From assembly GCA_021613335.1 (NCBI GenBank), contig JAJTWR010000266.1, forward strand, positions 2,593,501-2,657,500: a stretch of 64,000 nucleotides of DNA. The letters are read 5' to 3'. A program made the translations under genes and the position numbers. The notes beneath the pieces are model-generated. The model was not told the DNA's origin, ran no database searches, and worked only from the letters and a program-made list of their open reading frames with translations. This document shows positions 49,229 through 63,438 of the stretch, one piece after another; within the stretch, counting starts at the first letter, position 1, and every line of letters starts with the position of its first letter. The DNA comes from Whitmania pigra. Taxonomy: Eukaryota; Annelida; Clitellata; Hirudinida; Haemopidae.

Positions 49229-51462
49229 TCTGTAGTTCTGAACGTTAATCAGTAGCGACGCAAACTTGTCAAGTGATAGAGAGCAACCAGTATATATAGA
49301 TTGGATCTAATTTTGGATATTATATATCTAATATTTGTGAAAATAAATGAAATTTCAGAATTAAAATGATGATTACGAAATGTGTTATTATTATTATTAA
49401 TATTATATTTTTTAACATTATTTCTTTCAATGAAGAGTGTCAAAAGTTAAATGCAAACCTGTAACTCCGCCACATCCGTGTTTTTTAATACCGTGTTTCC
49501 CAGAAAATAAGGCAGTGTCTTTATAATAATATTTGCTCCAAAAGAAGCACTTGAGCTTATTTTCGGGGGTGTCTTATATTTTCATAATCAACAACCAACC
49601 AGCACATTTTTCATATAATTTATTATGCTACTAGACCCAAGGCTATGGTTTTAATCATTCATTAATGAAAGTAATGCAATCGAACCCGGTTATGTTGCCG
49701 GCCTTGGGGTTTGCCAAAAAGCTTAGAGATAACCGATGATCGAGAGAATCGAAACTCAATATGGCGAATGTATATTAACATGTGCTTACATAATGTGCTC
49801 TAGTAAGTGAGAGTGCACATGCACGTGTTTTAGGGTTTTTTTTTACAGCAATTGATATTTGATATTGATAACAGTTTTAATATCATCTTTTGATAAGTAC
49901 TTTTACGTTTGCTATCAACAAAAGGCATATGTGAACCAACAACAGAGATTTACCAATTCGCAATAAGAACATCGCCGATTCTCGATGCAAACCATTATAA
50001 TTATTTTTTCCTACATTGTAAACACAGAGATCACTCACAAAATCCCCCATTGACGGCAGGTTTTGTTGCTTGCGAATTTGTGAACCATTGAAACATATCG
50101 ACGACTCAACCTCTCATTGGTTAGGCTTCACACAGTTTCTGATTCAAACTTGTCTTAGCATTTTTCTCGTCTACCTGTTACCTATGATATCACACTCTGC
50201 GGATCATTCGACTATCCAATTTCTTTTTTCCGGCGATCTTAACTAGAGCTAGGGTAACACGATTCAAAACATGGTTCAAATCATCCAGACATAAATTCAA
50301 AAGATATTTGATTTATGTAAGTAACACCTCCTGGCAATGTCCATGTTATTCTTTATATTGTAACGATTGTTTTTATTACAATCGCAAGCAGGAATGCTAC
50401 TCATTCGACCAACCTGCACGGCATTAATACCTTGATGTGATTGCTAAGTGCGGCAAAATCATTAGAAAAATGAAACTAAATCACAATTTGCTTTAACACA
50501 TTTTTTGTTAGCTAGTCCTTTGCAATTATTTAGATGTTTTGTCAGATAATACCTCTTGCAGTTATTTCATCTCTAAACTTATTTCAACTTTAAACCTCAT
50601 ATAAATAATCAAAATATTTGCTAATTATTCTAGTTTTAACAATGTTTCCATTACATCTCTGTGGGATATTTTTTGAGATTTTGGTTATGCTTTGTTCCTG
50701 TTGATGGAAACAAGTTTGCACATCATTTGGAGAGCAATCCAATTTCAATTACTGAAGGTATAGACCTTTGCCTTCTGCGTTCTATTGTTCCTTAATGATT
50801 TATACATTCCATATGTTTCTGACAAGTGGCGAAACTCACGTATTCAGTAGCCGAGTAAGCCCACCCTCGATGGCTTAAAATTACCTTTTGATTTATTGTT
50901 TATTGATGACGAAAATACGCTGTCAAAAATGTTTCAAAACATCTTGTATCCGACCTAACATCTGTTGAAGATGAGAAACTTGACCTAATACGTATTGGAA
51001 ATATTATGTTATACATATTGCTTTACAAAAGTTTTCAAAGCAAAAACACATAGAAAATATATTTTTTTATTTGCTTTGATTATTGGTATTGACCATAACA
51101 TTAGACGATTTTTCTCTCACGAAATTGCCATGACTAATGAAGCAAGCACTGTCTTCTCATACAAAAGATTTCTTTTCGCGAGATTCTCGGCGGTTTGCCG
51201 ATTTGGTTTTTGTCAGAAGGAGAAGGAAATCAAATAACTAAAAAGATATTTAGAATAATATTTCACTTAAAAACTTCCAAGTACATTTTAAAGGTTTTTT
51301 AAATTAGATTTTAATTTACGTAAAGACACACTAATTTCTTAATTAAACGCAACTTTGAATCGTTCTCAGTTTTTAGGAGAGAAAATTTAAAAAAAAAACA
51401 TAATTATAACATATAAATATTGAGAAAATTAATAAAATTCTTGATCATTTTCTTAGGAAACA
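49229..51462. other. Intergenic between MCT-8 and the lectin gene (divergent)
   Basis: The left part (about 49.3-50.6 kb) repeats the upstream region of MCT-6. The right part (from 50753) is the promoter side of the lectin gene and is duplicated at 42928. The short frames here have no recognisable domain. Confidence 0.5.
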
Positions 51463-54400
51463 ATGGCTCATTTGTTCACAACGAGCTTTATTCTCTGTCT
51501 GATGTTGTTTAAAGCTTGTTCTTTATACCAAGCCATTCCAACATACTGGTACCAATTCATAATTCCTGGAACGGATACTCTGGCATCAGTCTCTAAATTC
51601 TTTGACACCCTCAAAAGTGTCACATTACTGGAATGCACCCTTAAATGCCACTTGGAAACAGGGGGTCGATGTGTAGCCTTCCATTATCTCACTAATTACA
51701 ATGCCTGCCAGTTGTTCGATAACTACGGATTTGGATTTAAAATTGTGAACTCCTATGTCTATTATCAGGTACGTTGTTCAATTCAATTTGATTCAATCGT
51801 TTTAATTTGAATATTTCTGGTGTGATACGACATGATGAAACCACTTTGAGTTTCAACTAACTGGAAATTTAAAATTTGATATCGTGATTTGTTGAATGAT
51901 TCTGAATTTAACTGAAGTGAACTAACAAAGCTCAGGGCCTCGTTTTACTACTGAAGATTGGTGCCTTTTGAAACTGTTTTCAACAAACATTTACGGTTGA
52001 TTGTTTCACTTAAAGTAATTACCAATCTAATTAACAAAAAAAGAGAAAAATTTGCAACAATTTAAGAATTCCTAAGATCTTTAAAATTTTAATTCAATAA
52101 TTTTAACTTTAATTAACTTTGGGTAAAAGTTTTAGTAATTGTTCTTCCTCTCCCCAATCCGCCATTGGTTCCAGTGTGCAGTCCCCGCCAAAGTGTTCTA
52201 GATCCGCACCTGTGAACAACAAACAATGAAAAGATGCAATTGCAAACGTTTTGTCAAAAGAACAGGAATAACTTGAATATGAGATAAAAGCAATTTCCCG
52301 ATATTAATTTTTTTAATTTTGTATTTCACAGCATTTTATTAAATGTACAAAATCGTTGAATCGGTTAATCCAAGAATGTTTCATCTTCTTTGTGTATCTC
52401 CTAAAAATCCGAAATGTAAAGCAGCACTAGACTATCTGTTAATGCGTTGTAATAAACGACTGGTCTCAATGTATGCCCAATTCATAGTCAGATTTACTCA
52501 GTAAATATCTATTTTACAAGTGTTAATACATGTAAATAATACACTTAACATAAGTCATCCGTGATTTACAAACACACTTTCTCTCAGCCGTAACTCTAGA
52601 AAGTAGAAGACTCGACATACTGCCAACATGCCTTTGTGGTGAATGGTTTTATTATCATTTCTCGCACTACATCGATATTTCATAATTTAATTTTGTAAAT
52701 GCTGTCCATTAAAATCTCCGCATCGTCCATTTTGCCCTTGAATGTGCCCTTCCCTTCTTAATCTCTGACCTCAACTTAAACTCCGGCACTTTTGCCACTT
52801 TTTTTCGACTTAATATTTTATGTTTTTTAAAGTCATAAGTCATGGTAGCTGTATTTTGGCTTTGAGAATAACAAAGAATAAAAACATTCCATGATTCAAT
52901 TAATTTATTTTATTGATCTCTTCATAATACTAGATTTGCAAATGTGAATCCGTGCAAAAATTGTTGATTTATTTAATTATAATCATAAATATATTTCTAA
53001 TGGTGACAATAATCTTATTATATTACGCGATGTTTTCTTATTATGCCATTCATTCAGTGCATGTCGATTGATTGTCAGAAAATAGTCAAGCTTCCAGAAA
53101 GAATGGGTATCGATCGTAAGCCATTAATTTGCGCTGCAATAAATAGATTCGATACAAAGTTTTTGCCTCGCAAATTGATGCTTTTATTTAGATGTTATTG
53201 ATGATGATGATGATGTTTTTGATGGTGATGTTGTTGATCATGATGATGATGTAATCATTAACAATACAATCAATATCCAATTCAATTTAAATAAAATCTA
53301 TGCTGTAAACTTTGCTTTCTTTTTCATTCTTTGTAAGAATTACGAATATATCCTAGAAATCCTTGCGAATGCTACTTTTTTGGTTGTCGATTACTTTCTC
53401 CCTGGATTATGAGTTTATTGTCTAAGAGACAATGCTTTTTTAATTCAACTAACCTGGAGATACAATTTGACTGAATTTACTGAACAACTACAACTACAAT
53501 GGCAGCAACGTCATTTCGACTTTTTTGCTCTAGTGAGCGAACCCACGATCGTATTGATGATTTATGACTTTTTGTTTTTGTTTCGCATTCCCTCAGGAGA
53601 TCAATAGCTACTCAGGAACGATCGATACTCCCCAATAATGTCTCTGGACAACTTCCACCTTCACCATTTCTTTAGGCAACTCCAGCAGCTTTGGCGCATC
53701 TTGAACTAAAAATTTTAAAATGAAAGCTGTCTAAATTTTATAATTGAATGATTCAATAACATTGATAAAATAATAATAATAATTGGTAAAAAGTAATTAC
53801 TAAAATCAAAATATCAATAAAATTATCCACTTCCTCCTTTCTCAAAAATGAAACAAACAAATTGTTCAATTCCAAAGCATACATTCACAAACAATGCTTA
53901 CTCATAGACTCTGTTGCTCGAAAAACCATCGCTTGCTTCCAGACACAAAAGCTTTTACATTTGCAAAGGAGTGGTTAATCTGACATGCACAGAAATTAAA
54001 GCAATGCATGCACAACACCATTAACAAAAAAATGGCTTTGAAAAAGCTTTCTGAGAAAGATCAATGAAATCTCGGCGCTCAGCACTGACTTTTGTTGTCG
54101 AGGAAGGTACGACTCCATTTTCCTTCTGTTATTTGACAGTTTATATTTTCCTTTATTATTTGCATTATCGTTTTTCTTTAAGGTTCGTTCGCCTGTGTTT
54201 TGTATTCTTCCCGCCAAAGTGTAGGAACGTGTAATTCCACCCCAAGAAAATAAGTATTAACCAGAATTTCTACCAAGAAAAATAAAATGCAAACAAATGT
54301 TTCTACCAAGAAAGCCACTGGTCAATATCGTAATTAATTCCTGAAGTTAATAAAATGTCCTGATTCCAAGCGTTCGTTTATTTCTGAACTGCAGTTTCGT

Positions 54401-56885
54401 TGATGTTCAAATGATTTTCCGATTACAGTCTTGTCTTGTACTCGAGAATTCCAATCCGTGGAAAATTATTTTTGACCCACTTCATCATGCTTTTGATGTA
54501 ATCGGTTGTTATTAAGTCACTTGTAAAGAAAAGGACACAAAAAACAAACACATTAAGCAAAACCAGACTAATGGGGCAGTTTTTTTTTTACCAAAAAGAA
54601 GAAAATAATAGCAGCACGTGTTATTATTTGAACTTCAAAAATTATGCCATATAAAATAATTTATTTTGGCTAAATTATAATATTAAAAAATAGTTTGTTT
54701 CATTTAATCGTATAATAAAGCATGGAAATTCCATGATCGTTTCATGATTAAATTACAAGATTCGTTAACTTCTCATTACTAATTGTATAAATTCTCATAA
54801 TTGTACAGGGATGTGACGCACCTATGACGTATGAGTTTATAGGACCTCTCCTTTTGTGCGTCCTGATGAAAATGCACTCAATTTTATTGATCGCATCAAA
54901 ACGCATGGAGTAATGGAATAAAAATATATTTTATAGCTTTATATTTTAAATCTACCTTTACTAATTAATTTCCAGAGATTCATATATTTTTTTTTTTTCA
55001 GAACGTCAAGTTGCCGGACACAGGTGGGTGAAATAGAAATCGAGGTGGTTGTATTGTTTGCTGGCCGAGTAACGGGCAAAAGCCAATTCACATGCCGCGA
55101 CATTTAATACCTAACCAACTCCAACTGACAAAATATTCCGCCTGCGAGTTGGCTTTTGTGTGTCACTTCTCCGGGTACCGGCTGAGTGTAGTTTTATTTG
55201 GTTTATTTTATTTATTTACGAATTTAACGACCGGAAAATTCTTGAATTGGTTTTGTTGAAAAGTATAAAGCTGAGTTTCAGAAGATCCAGTTTTGTAGTT
55301 TTTCCAGAGACGTAATTTAGGGGGCTAGAGCCAAACAAACTCTTTTCATGGTTTGAGAGAGTTTGTCCCATGAATTGGCTAGAATGTAATGGCTAGAAGC
55401 AAAAAAGCCGTCTCCTCAAGTTTGCCCCCTTGGAAACAGCTGAAATGATTCCCTGGTTTTTCCTTTTGTTAATGTTTTATTTCTAAATCTAAACTTTGTT
55501 CACCTTTAAACTGATACATTTTAATTTAATTGTAATTAAACATTTACTAAACAGAAGATGTAAATCTAGCTTTGAACAAAACTGTTTTTGCAAACGGAGG
55601 CTGCGACCTACCAAAATCTGGACAAGCACAGACTCTCACAGACGGATCAAATGATCGTACATCGTGTCCCTGCATCAACCTTAACCAGAAGAGTCCTAGA
55701 TGGTTCGTGGTGGATCTCGATAGAATCGTGGAAGTGCGGTTGGCAGTTATCACAACGTCTACCGTACAAGGTCAGTTAGAACACTATTTCTAAAAATCTA
55801 AAAAGCTATTGGAATATTTATTTGGACGCGAAGTGTCGTGCAGAGGTTCTTTGATGCCCGGAGCCAAACCCTTGATTGGATGTCCCGAAATTGTTCATTC
55901 CATAATTCACTTCTTCTCCACCTTTCATTGTGCTGCCTTCTCTTTCTTTCCACCAAGAAAGTTTTGAGAATTGCACATTGCCATATGGTACTCAGCCTAT
56001 TTTGACGATCGGAAACCGTATTGTAGGCTTTGTATTTTATGCTTAGTAAGTTAGGCTACTATTACCAATCATATAAAGCCTGTGGAAAACATGATATAAA
56101 AACTTAAAAATTCAAATGAAATATATATGTAATGTGTCAACACTCAGTCTCAGCAGTCAGCCACATACCCACATTCATTAAGTTAAATTCCTTAACTTCT
56201 TAAATTGCATCTCCTACCAAAAGACACTTTAAATGCTTCATTTTTTTACATCCCTGGTGATGAATTCTTGTTCAAAGTTATTCAGTCGTTCTAGTGAGAT
56301 TACAAGCTTAAGATATGTGACTGGGCCAACGCCAACCGCCTAATCGTATGCCCGGGGATGTCGCATTCCCTGCCCCTTTGCACGCCACCGGAGACACAAT
56401 TAGATTATACATTTGTTTCAAAATTGGTTGATCTTCGTCGCAATAAGCATGTATTCGTCGTGTGATATTTGATACCGAGCCCTTCTGGTAAATCTATATT
56501 TATTTCGAGATATTTTATAATAACTTCGCGATAGATTGGCAGTCGTAAAAAATCGCTCGACTGTAAGCGTTACATTCAAAGGCCTATCAACTCTATAGCT
56601 AACTTTAATTTTTCAGGTGGAAATGCCAACCATTTCATAATAGGATTGATGAAAACTTTCAACTATACCACATGGATGGACTCAGGAATTGGTCCCTACA
56701 CTCTCTGCGCACAATATCCAGACACTACTGCAATTTTGGAGTCGCACGTCGTCTTGTGCCAGGGGAACCCCGGCGGAGTTCAGTTCGTGGCCCTCATCCA
56801 AAACGATGCTTCGAAAGCTTTTGCCATTTGTGAAATCGAAGTTTATGGAAATTATGTGACTCGTGAACAAACAACAATTCTGTGA
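51463..56885 (+). CDS. Secreted PAN/apple-like + F5/8C (fucolectin-like) protein, 270 aa
   Basis: Four exons: 51463-51768, 55002-55023 (a 22-nt microexon), 55555-55770 and 56617-56885. Spliced length is 813 nt in one frame, and all introns are GT-AG. Residues 1-20 (MAHLFTTSFILCLMLFKACS) look like a signal peptide. Residues about 45-100 have PAN/apple-type cysteines (LLECTLKCHLETGGRCVAF, then ACQLF). From about residue 110 (VNLALNKTVFANGG, TLTDGS, WFVVDLDRIVEVRLAVI, ending AFAICEIEVYGN) the protein matches the F5/8C or fucolectin fold, a beta-sandwich used for sugar or phospholipid binding. It is probably an extracellular lectin in adhesion or immunity (family inference). AATAAA lies near 57162. 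Its 5' end is duplicated at 43.6 kb. Confidence 0.88.
53191..53252. repeat. GAT microsatellite in lectin intron 1
   Basis: Interrupted run of GAT and GTT triplets within the 3.2-kb first intron. The rest of that intron shows no recognisable gene. Confidence 0.8.
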
Positions 56886-57189
56886 GCATGAATCATTGCT
56901 GCAGTCTTTCTGCAAAAAAACTCTTATACAAGATTTATTCCAAAAGACTAAAAAAAAAATTTCAAGCATTTAGACACCATGTTGCAGCAATCATTAATGC
57001 AAAAAATGCACCTAAACGAACTTGCTGCCCAACTCCCTCGTCTCAAGGTAGACACAAGACTGCAAAGATTGATACAACTTTCAAATCATTTTTGTCAATT
57101 GTAGTTGTAGCTTAGCTTGCACATCCAAAACCTTTTCAACTTTGACATTCTATGAGGTTAAAATAAAATAAATTCTTTTTCAAGTCTTA

Positions 57190-57500
57190 ATTGTGATCCG
57201 TAAACTCATTCTACGAAGGGTGCCAAAAAAAAAAAAAAGCCAAAATAAACCGTACCGAACGATGCCGAAGCGGATTTACAAAGTTCGAACAAAAAAAAAA
57301 GAGTATTTGTACAGAAATTGCCAGACGAGAAGAAAACAAGAAACCCCTCGCGTTCACAAGAATCAAGATGACGATAAGGCTTGCGAGGAACGCTGTTTAA
57401 CAGGACCAAAGGGGTGCTCGGAGCGCTCGACCCGCTGAGTGTCGAGGTTCAAAAAAATATGAAGGCAGTGATCAGAGAAATGAAAATACCTCAGTATGAA
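57190..57500 (+). other. Unidentified Lys/Arg-rich frame between the lectin and PHD-SAM genes
   Basis: An 81-codon open stretch (57193-57438) without an ATG start, rich in Lys and Arg and with two long A-runs. Its composition (MPKRIYKVRT near 57260; CEERCLTGPKGCSER at the end) differs from the AT-rich flanks. It may be a remnant of a mobile element or processed copy. No family was recognised. Confidence 0.3.
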
Positions 57501-57528
57501 ATTAGTTAGTAAGATATTGTCTCATGAT

Positions 57529-60500
57529 TCACTCAGAAAAGCTAGATTCTTGGATCCTCTGGATGTGGGCATAAATCTTGAGTGCAGGACCGAGCTTGAA
57601 TTTCATGCCGCTCAAGACGTCCGGTCTCGTGAGAAGCAGCAAGGCCTTGCCATCTATTTCCTGCAAAATTAGCTCATAAAGTTACCATTCTATTAAATGA
57701 CAATTAACGTAAAGATAATGGTTATTGATTCACTAATTATCTGTAAATAACCATTAATTTAATAATTAATCTAGTGATTTAAATGTATTTAAATATACAC
57801 GATTTTATTTTTAGTTACCTGTAAATACGGAATAATATAAATTTATGTTGTCGAATTCGAAATGTTCAAATAAATTCTCATTTGCTTTGTTTATTAATAT
57901 CAAAGCAAGAAGCCAAACTTTGAAGAGCACACAAACATAGGAAAGACCACTTTGAGAATTAAGTTAAGTTCAGTTACAAGAGAGTTTTAAAATGTACCTC
58001 ATTCTTGAATGTTTCAGCCTGCAGGGAGAATCCAGCTTTTGTGAAGTATGCATAGACATCCTCTACTGTCCAGTTGGTGGCATTCGGTGGGTCGCCAGGT
58101 ACGGAAAGGATCAGTTTCGGCAGGAGAGGAAAGTCGATGGTGGAACTGGTAGCGAGTCAGATAATTTGAATTAAAGCCTAACGATTGTCATCCTTGTCGT
58201 CATTAATTACTGTTGGATATCATTACTCCACTAATTACTTTAACTACCCCCATAAATAATTTAGTTATGTCGTAATTAATATCATTATGATTGGAAAAGC
58301 CAAGGCAGAATAGTTCAAAGGCAAAGTTCCACAACAAATAAGAATAAAACATTGTTAATATTATTATTATTATTAATTATTATTATTATTCACACAATAA
58401 TTGGCATGAAAGGAATTTTTGTAGGCATCAGGAATGCTTAGCTCATAAGCGTCAGTTTCAACTTTGAACTTTTGAACTTACATGTTTTTCAGTTCCTCCT
58501 CTGCCTCTGCTGTCCTTGATGGCGAGCTGTTTGGCGTCGGAAGCAACTGAGAGCCAACAGATTCGCTGCCTGATTGAAGGATGTTTTCAAAAGTTGATTT
58601 AAAAGAAACAGTTTAAAATTTATCTTATTTTGTGATCAGAAAATTAGAAAAAAAAATAAGTTGCAGTAAAAAGATATAAAATCAAAAACAAACAGAATGG
58701 TAAAATAAACCTCAATGATCCCAATTAATTTTCTTCCAGAAATTTTCAATAACAAATTAAATAAATAAATAAAATTCTTGAGAAAAAAGTAAACCCTGTT
58801 TATCTGATGTGGAAGCTTGGCTCTTTGGACCTGCAGAGTTGTTTACATCTCGCTCGGCATCCTCCTCCACGTTATTGCTCGAGTATTCTTCGCCATCTTG
58901 TTCCGCCTTGTCGCTCTCCTCTGAATCATTCAAGCATGAAGAACAGAGCCACTCATCTGGAGATGAACATTAAATGTTCAGAACATCATCCAACAACTTT
59001 CATTTTCGTTCTACAGCCTGGTAACACTGTAATCTACACGTCCAGAAGAATTTCAATTTTCACATTCTACCTCACGATTCTTCGAATGAACAATTTTGTA
59101 AAAAAAAATTAATTTATCTGTAACTGTTTCTTTATATCAATTATTTTCATTAAAATCTAAAAATTTGTTATAATAATAATAATAACAATATCAAGAGTAA
59201 TGTCCAATGCTGCTAAAGTATGGGCCTACAATATTATGACACTTGCACTACCATAATAAATTGTTTAAACCACCTGAGGATATCTTGTCGCTGACAGGAG
59301 GATCGTGACATTGCATATGGTATCCTCGGTCGCAGGAGTCACAAATCAGCATCTGTTCCTATGGTCAAACATTTTTATGAGTATTCATACGAGTATTATT
59401 ATGAGTATTGGTAGATACAAGGTAGATAGAGAGATGGAGACAGTTTTTAACAGGTTATAAAAGTAGATCAATCAGAAATTAAAACTAATTTTGAGAAAAC
59501 TTTCGTAACTTATGATTGCAATTGAAGACATTTTAAACCTGAATGAATGAAAATGACAACATATAAATAATGTGAACAAACAGAATTAATACAGCAAACT
59601 CGTATGAATTAAAAACAGCTTTTTCCAAGTCAGATGTGAGAAAGCAATTCAATTTTCAAAAAATGATATGAATTAATTGGCAGGGTAGAAAATTAACATA
59701 AATGCTAATCAGTTTAATTTCCATTAATGTCAGTGATTTTCCAATATTTCACCAAATGTTTGAAACTCAAAAACATTTATGCTTATGCATCAAGCAGTAC
59801 AATAATAAATTCTATTGCTTTTGGCATTATTATTATTAATAAAATTGTTATTATTATTATTATTATTATTACTATAATTATCACTGTAATTATTATTATC
59901 CTCATTCATCATTGATAAATGGATAGTCATTTGTCATGCACAGCCTCAGTGTTCCGATGTCAACAGTAAACAAATGTTTGAGAAAATTTTTCAAAGCCAA
60001 CCTAATTGACGACAATCCATAATAAGCAAGCAGACTGAATGAGCTCCAACATATGTTTTGCGAGTGCGCGTAAGAATTACGAGTTGATTGCATTAATAAG
60101 ATGATTATTATTCATAACTAATAATTGCACAACTAGATGGAATCAGTGGAATGTTTAACCAAAAAAAAATTTTTAAGATAACAAAATATTAAAAGGGGCC
60201 ACCCACCTCCTCGGCATCTCCACAGACCAGGCAGGTCTTGCATGAGGCACACTCCCAGGGATACTTCGATGCCCTCTCTGCTAACTCCTTCGGATATGAT
60301 AGGCAGGATGGATGGACTGGTTAAAGAAGGAATGGAAGTGAGAGGATGATTATAAAAAACAAATAAAATTTACTAAATTGTCAATAAACTGAGTGATGAT
60401 TATGAGCATGACAAATTATGCCGGGTGAAGGCAACTTCTTGTTGCTCCTTGTGATGGCTTACACTTAGCAACTAATAGTCATACATAAAAGTAACCAATC

Positions 60501-60875
60501 ATGTAATTAAATTAGTGCCAATAAAAATTCCAAAAATTCAAATAATACTGCATCACTAAACGAAATGTAAAAAATAAATAAATCTCAAAACAAAACAAAT
60601 CGATAAAAGATGATAATTCACAGCTGATATTGCAGTCCTTGCAAGTGAGGAGGGGTTCGGGCTCCCCTGTGGCATTGCGGTCCTCGGTGAGGTCGCAAGT
60701 CCCACATACGTTCTTGACACCTGACCCCTCAGTCCTGATCAGTCGAATGTCCTCACCGTTCTCCAACTTGAACTTCTTCACCAGACTTGTGTGCTGAGCA
60801 GCCAAGGATAATTTCCTCTGGAAAGACGAGACAAATGCTTTCTGGAATGATATTCAGTTACGAGGAGTTAAGTAA

Positions 60876-60928
<53 letters not shown>

Positions 60929-62157
60929 TCTACATTTTAGACATCATTATCAACAATGAGCCTTTTGTTAAGATTTATCGAATAAATTGAAATTTATAAA
61001 TTGTTTACAATGTCAACAAAATAAGGAAAGAAAGCAAAATATGCAAATTGGAAAAATAAAAATTAGTTGAAGATTAGAACTGAAAATGCATTAAAATATT
61101 AACTAAAACATAATTAAATGATATGTTAACTAACTTGAATTAAATAAATTCATACATTAAGATGACAATACTTACAAAATTTTGTGAAAAATTAAATTAA
61201 TTTAAATGAAAATTGCTAACAAAGATAAGGCCAGTAGACAGACGGCATAAACAAACAGAGAAATTTGAGCAACTATTTTTGACAATGAACAAACAACTTC
61301 TCAGATGTCAATTATAATTCAAATTCTTCCAAACAACCCACATCAAGAATCGAAAGCAACCAAAAAATATTTTGGAATTCAAACAAATATTTTTGAAAAA
61401 CGTACGAATATAAAATCCTAATTAAAATCACCAACTTTATTATTGGCTTGTTCTTCCTCTTTAATCACCAAATCAGGAGCAGAATTGCCTTCCTCCGTTC
61501 TGAACGAGATGCAGGCATTCGACAGATGGGATGAGGAGACTGCAGTTTTGTTTGGATCCTCGATTTGATCCTTGTCTGCCGTTCCTGCTAAAACAAGCTT
61601 CTCGGCCAAGTCATTCTCTGGCAGTTTGATGGTGATGTCTTTGACCGTGACTCTCCAGTTCTTAAGGGTGAACTTCTTGTTTGGCAGGATTACCAGCCTT
61701 CCTTCTGCAACTTCCTCCTCTACAGCAGTCTGGATATCAGTTTCTCCTTTCTGGTCAGGCCACTTCTTTTTGAACCATGTTTCAATTTGCTTAAAGGTCA
61801 CACCTTCATCCTCTGGATTTGTGATGGGATGTTCTGATTTTATCTGGGCATGAAAGAGGTCATGGGACTTATAAGTACACTGATATGACTTATAAAAAGT
61901 ATTTTTTTTAATGTTAAAGCCAAATGGTGATTTTCAGATGCATTTATGTTGTGATTGTGAAAATTTACAAATTTGCAATAACTGTGACAAACCTTGGGCG
62001 GCCTGCCTCTTCCTCTGGGTTTCTGAACATTATCGGCACGTCTGCTCAAAATTTTCAATAAATTTCTTACTGTCTTTAGCACCCTCCTACGTGTTTTACT
62101 CTTTTTTGGATTGGCAACTTCTGATGGATTTGATGGCTGTATGGCTTTTCTTCGCAT
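57529..62157 (-). CDS. AT-hook / winged-helix-like / double PHD / SAM chromatin protein, 505 aa
   Basis: Nine exons: 61993-62157, 61436-61843, 60622-60841, 60207-60316, 59274-59358, 58795-58956, 58482-58569, 57998-58145, 57529-57660. All have GT-AG borders and phases agree; spliced length is 1518 nt. The start is the first ATG (62157, MRRKAIQP); a further 5' exon is possible. Residues 47-55 contain the AT-hook PRGRGRPPK. Residues 65-105 ([19 protein letters not shown], then [13 protein letters not shown]) look like a SAMD1/KAT6-type winged helix. Residues about 230-325 form tandem PHD fingers ([54 protein letters not shown]) in the DPF arrangement. An acidic Ser-rich linker follows, then a SAM domain ([44 protein letters not shown]). 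It is expected to be nuclear, reading histone tails and DNA. No acetyltransferase domain is present. Confidence 0.87.
60878..60922. repeat. ATT microsatellite
   Basis: About fifteen ATT units in the intron between the second and third exons of the PHD-SAM gene. Shorter ATT tracts occur near 58350-58390 and 59840-59880. Confidence 0.9.
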
Positions 62158-63438
62158 GGCACAATGTAAGCACTTCAAGAAAATATGGATTTTTCACATG
62201 TGTTCCTGAGCCGATTTAAAGCAATAAACTGGTACAAATATCTGTTCCTTATTCAAAGTCCACATACGCTTATATCTCAAATTATCTATACCAGTGACCG
62301 ATAACAGCAGCCTTTTCACGACAACAACATAACATAAAGGCAATAGTCATTATTCAATTAAATCATTAATTTTGACAAAATCCTCTTTAAATCCACACAA
62401 TATTAAGAATCCAACAGCAACCAGATAACAAATTAGGAGAATAACAACAAAACAAACGTAGGCGAAGATGTTAAATAACGTTACCGCAGTTTCCTCTCTC
62501 AAGGTTTATTAATAACATAATAGTATTGACTCTGATTTCTAACTTTTTCGAAATTAATACATTTGATTTTTTGTTATTGCTTAAAAAATCAAGTTACTGA
62601 AGCATATTTTACTTTTAGATTACGATTATTTTGCTATTGCATTTTACCTTTTCCAAATGTATATAATGCTACTAATTATAGTAATAATCATAATAATACC
62701 TTGTTTAAAGCTTATTATAAACTTTAAAACTATTAGGTGTAATTTTAACAGCTTTATGTTTTTACGTAAAAATTAAAAAAGGTAAAATGCAATGTTGATA
62801 TGTATGGTTGCATGCCCCAGCCAATAAAGTCTATTAGATCAAGCTTTTCAAGATCCGTGACAAATAGAATATCTTTCAATGTGTAAATAATACTCTTTAG
62901 TTTTTATGAACAAGTTGAGGCACGTCGTCAGCTAAGGAACAATAAGGTAATTATATTAAATGTCTTCGGCCGATAGTAGAACCTCGCTAACAGGCTCCCT
63001 AAATACATGTCTGGACTGGAAGTACCAATGACTAAGGAAATGTTTGTCGTGAGGGCGGAGCAGATCTTGTTTAATTAACAATTCCTTTATTGTGTTTACT
63101 TTAGGTTAATAAGTGATTCCGATAGGTTTGAAATAAGGTCTTCATGGAGTAATGTCCTTAGAGACTTTTAACATCAGCAGGTGTTTATTGTTTTTGTACA
63201 ACGAGGTTTAAATCATACTGACGAATTACATTTGTAGCATTACCTCTTAATATTAATTACTTTTAGCGGTGACGTCGTAAGGTAAACTAGAGAACTTTAT
63301 TTTTATAACGAAAAAAATCGAAAATTACAACATTTAAGCCATGAAAAAATGAATAACTTATATTAAATTAGAAACAGCGAAGCTAATTCATATTGTTTTT
63401 TTATTTAAAATACTGGATAACATAGAGAGATTAGTGCA
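62158..63438. promoter_or_regulatory. Divergent intergenic region between PHD-SAM gene and fizzy-related
   Basis: The two genes point away from each other across 1.28 kb, so promoters of both should lie here. The sequence is AT-rich, and no specific motif was identified with confidence. Confidence 0.5.

Noticed and set aside
59727..60093. ORFs rich in Ile around ATT repeats
   Set aside because: They are translations of microsatellite and AT-rich intron sequence within the PHD-SAM gene.
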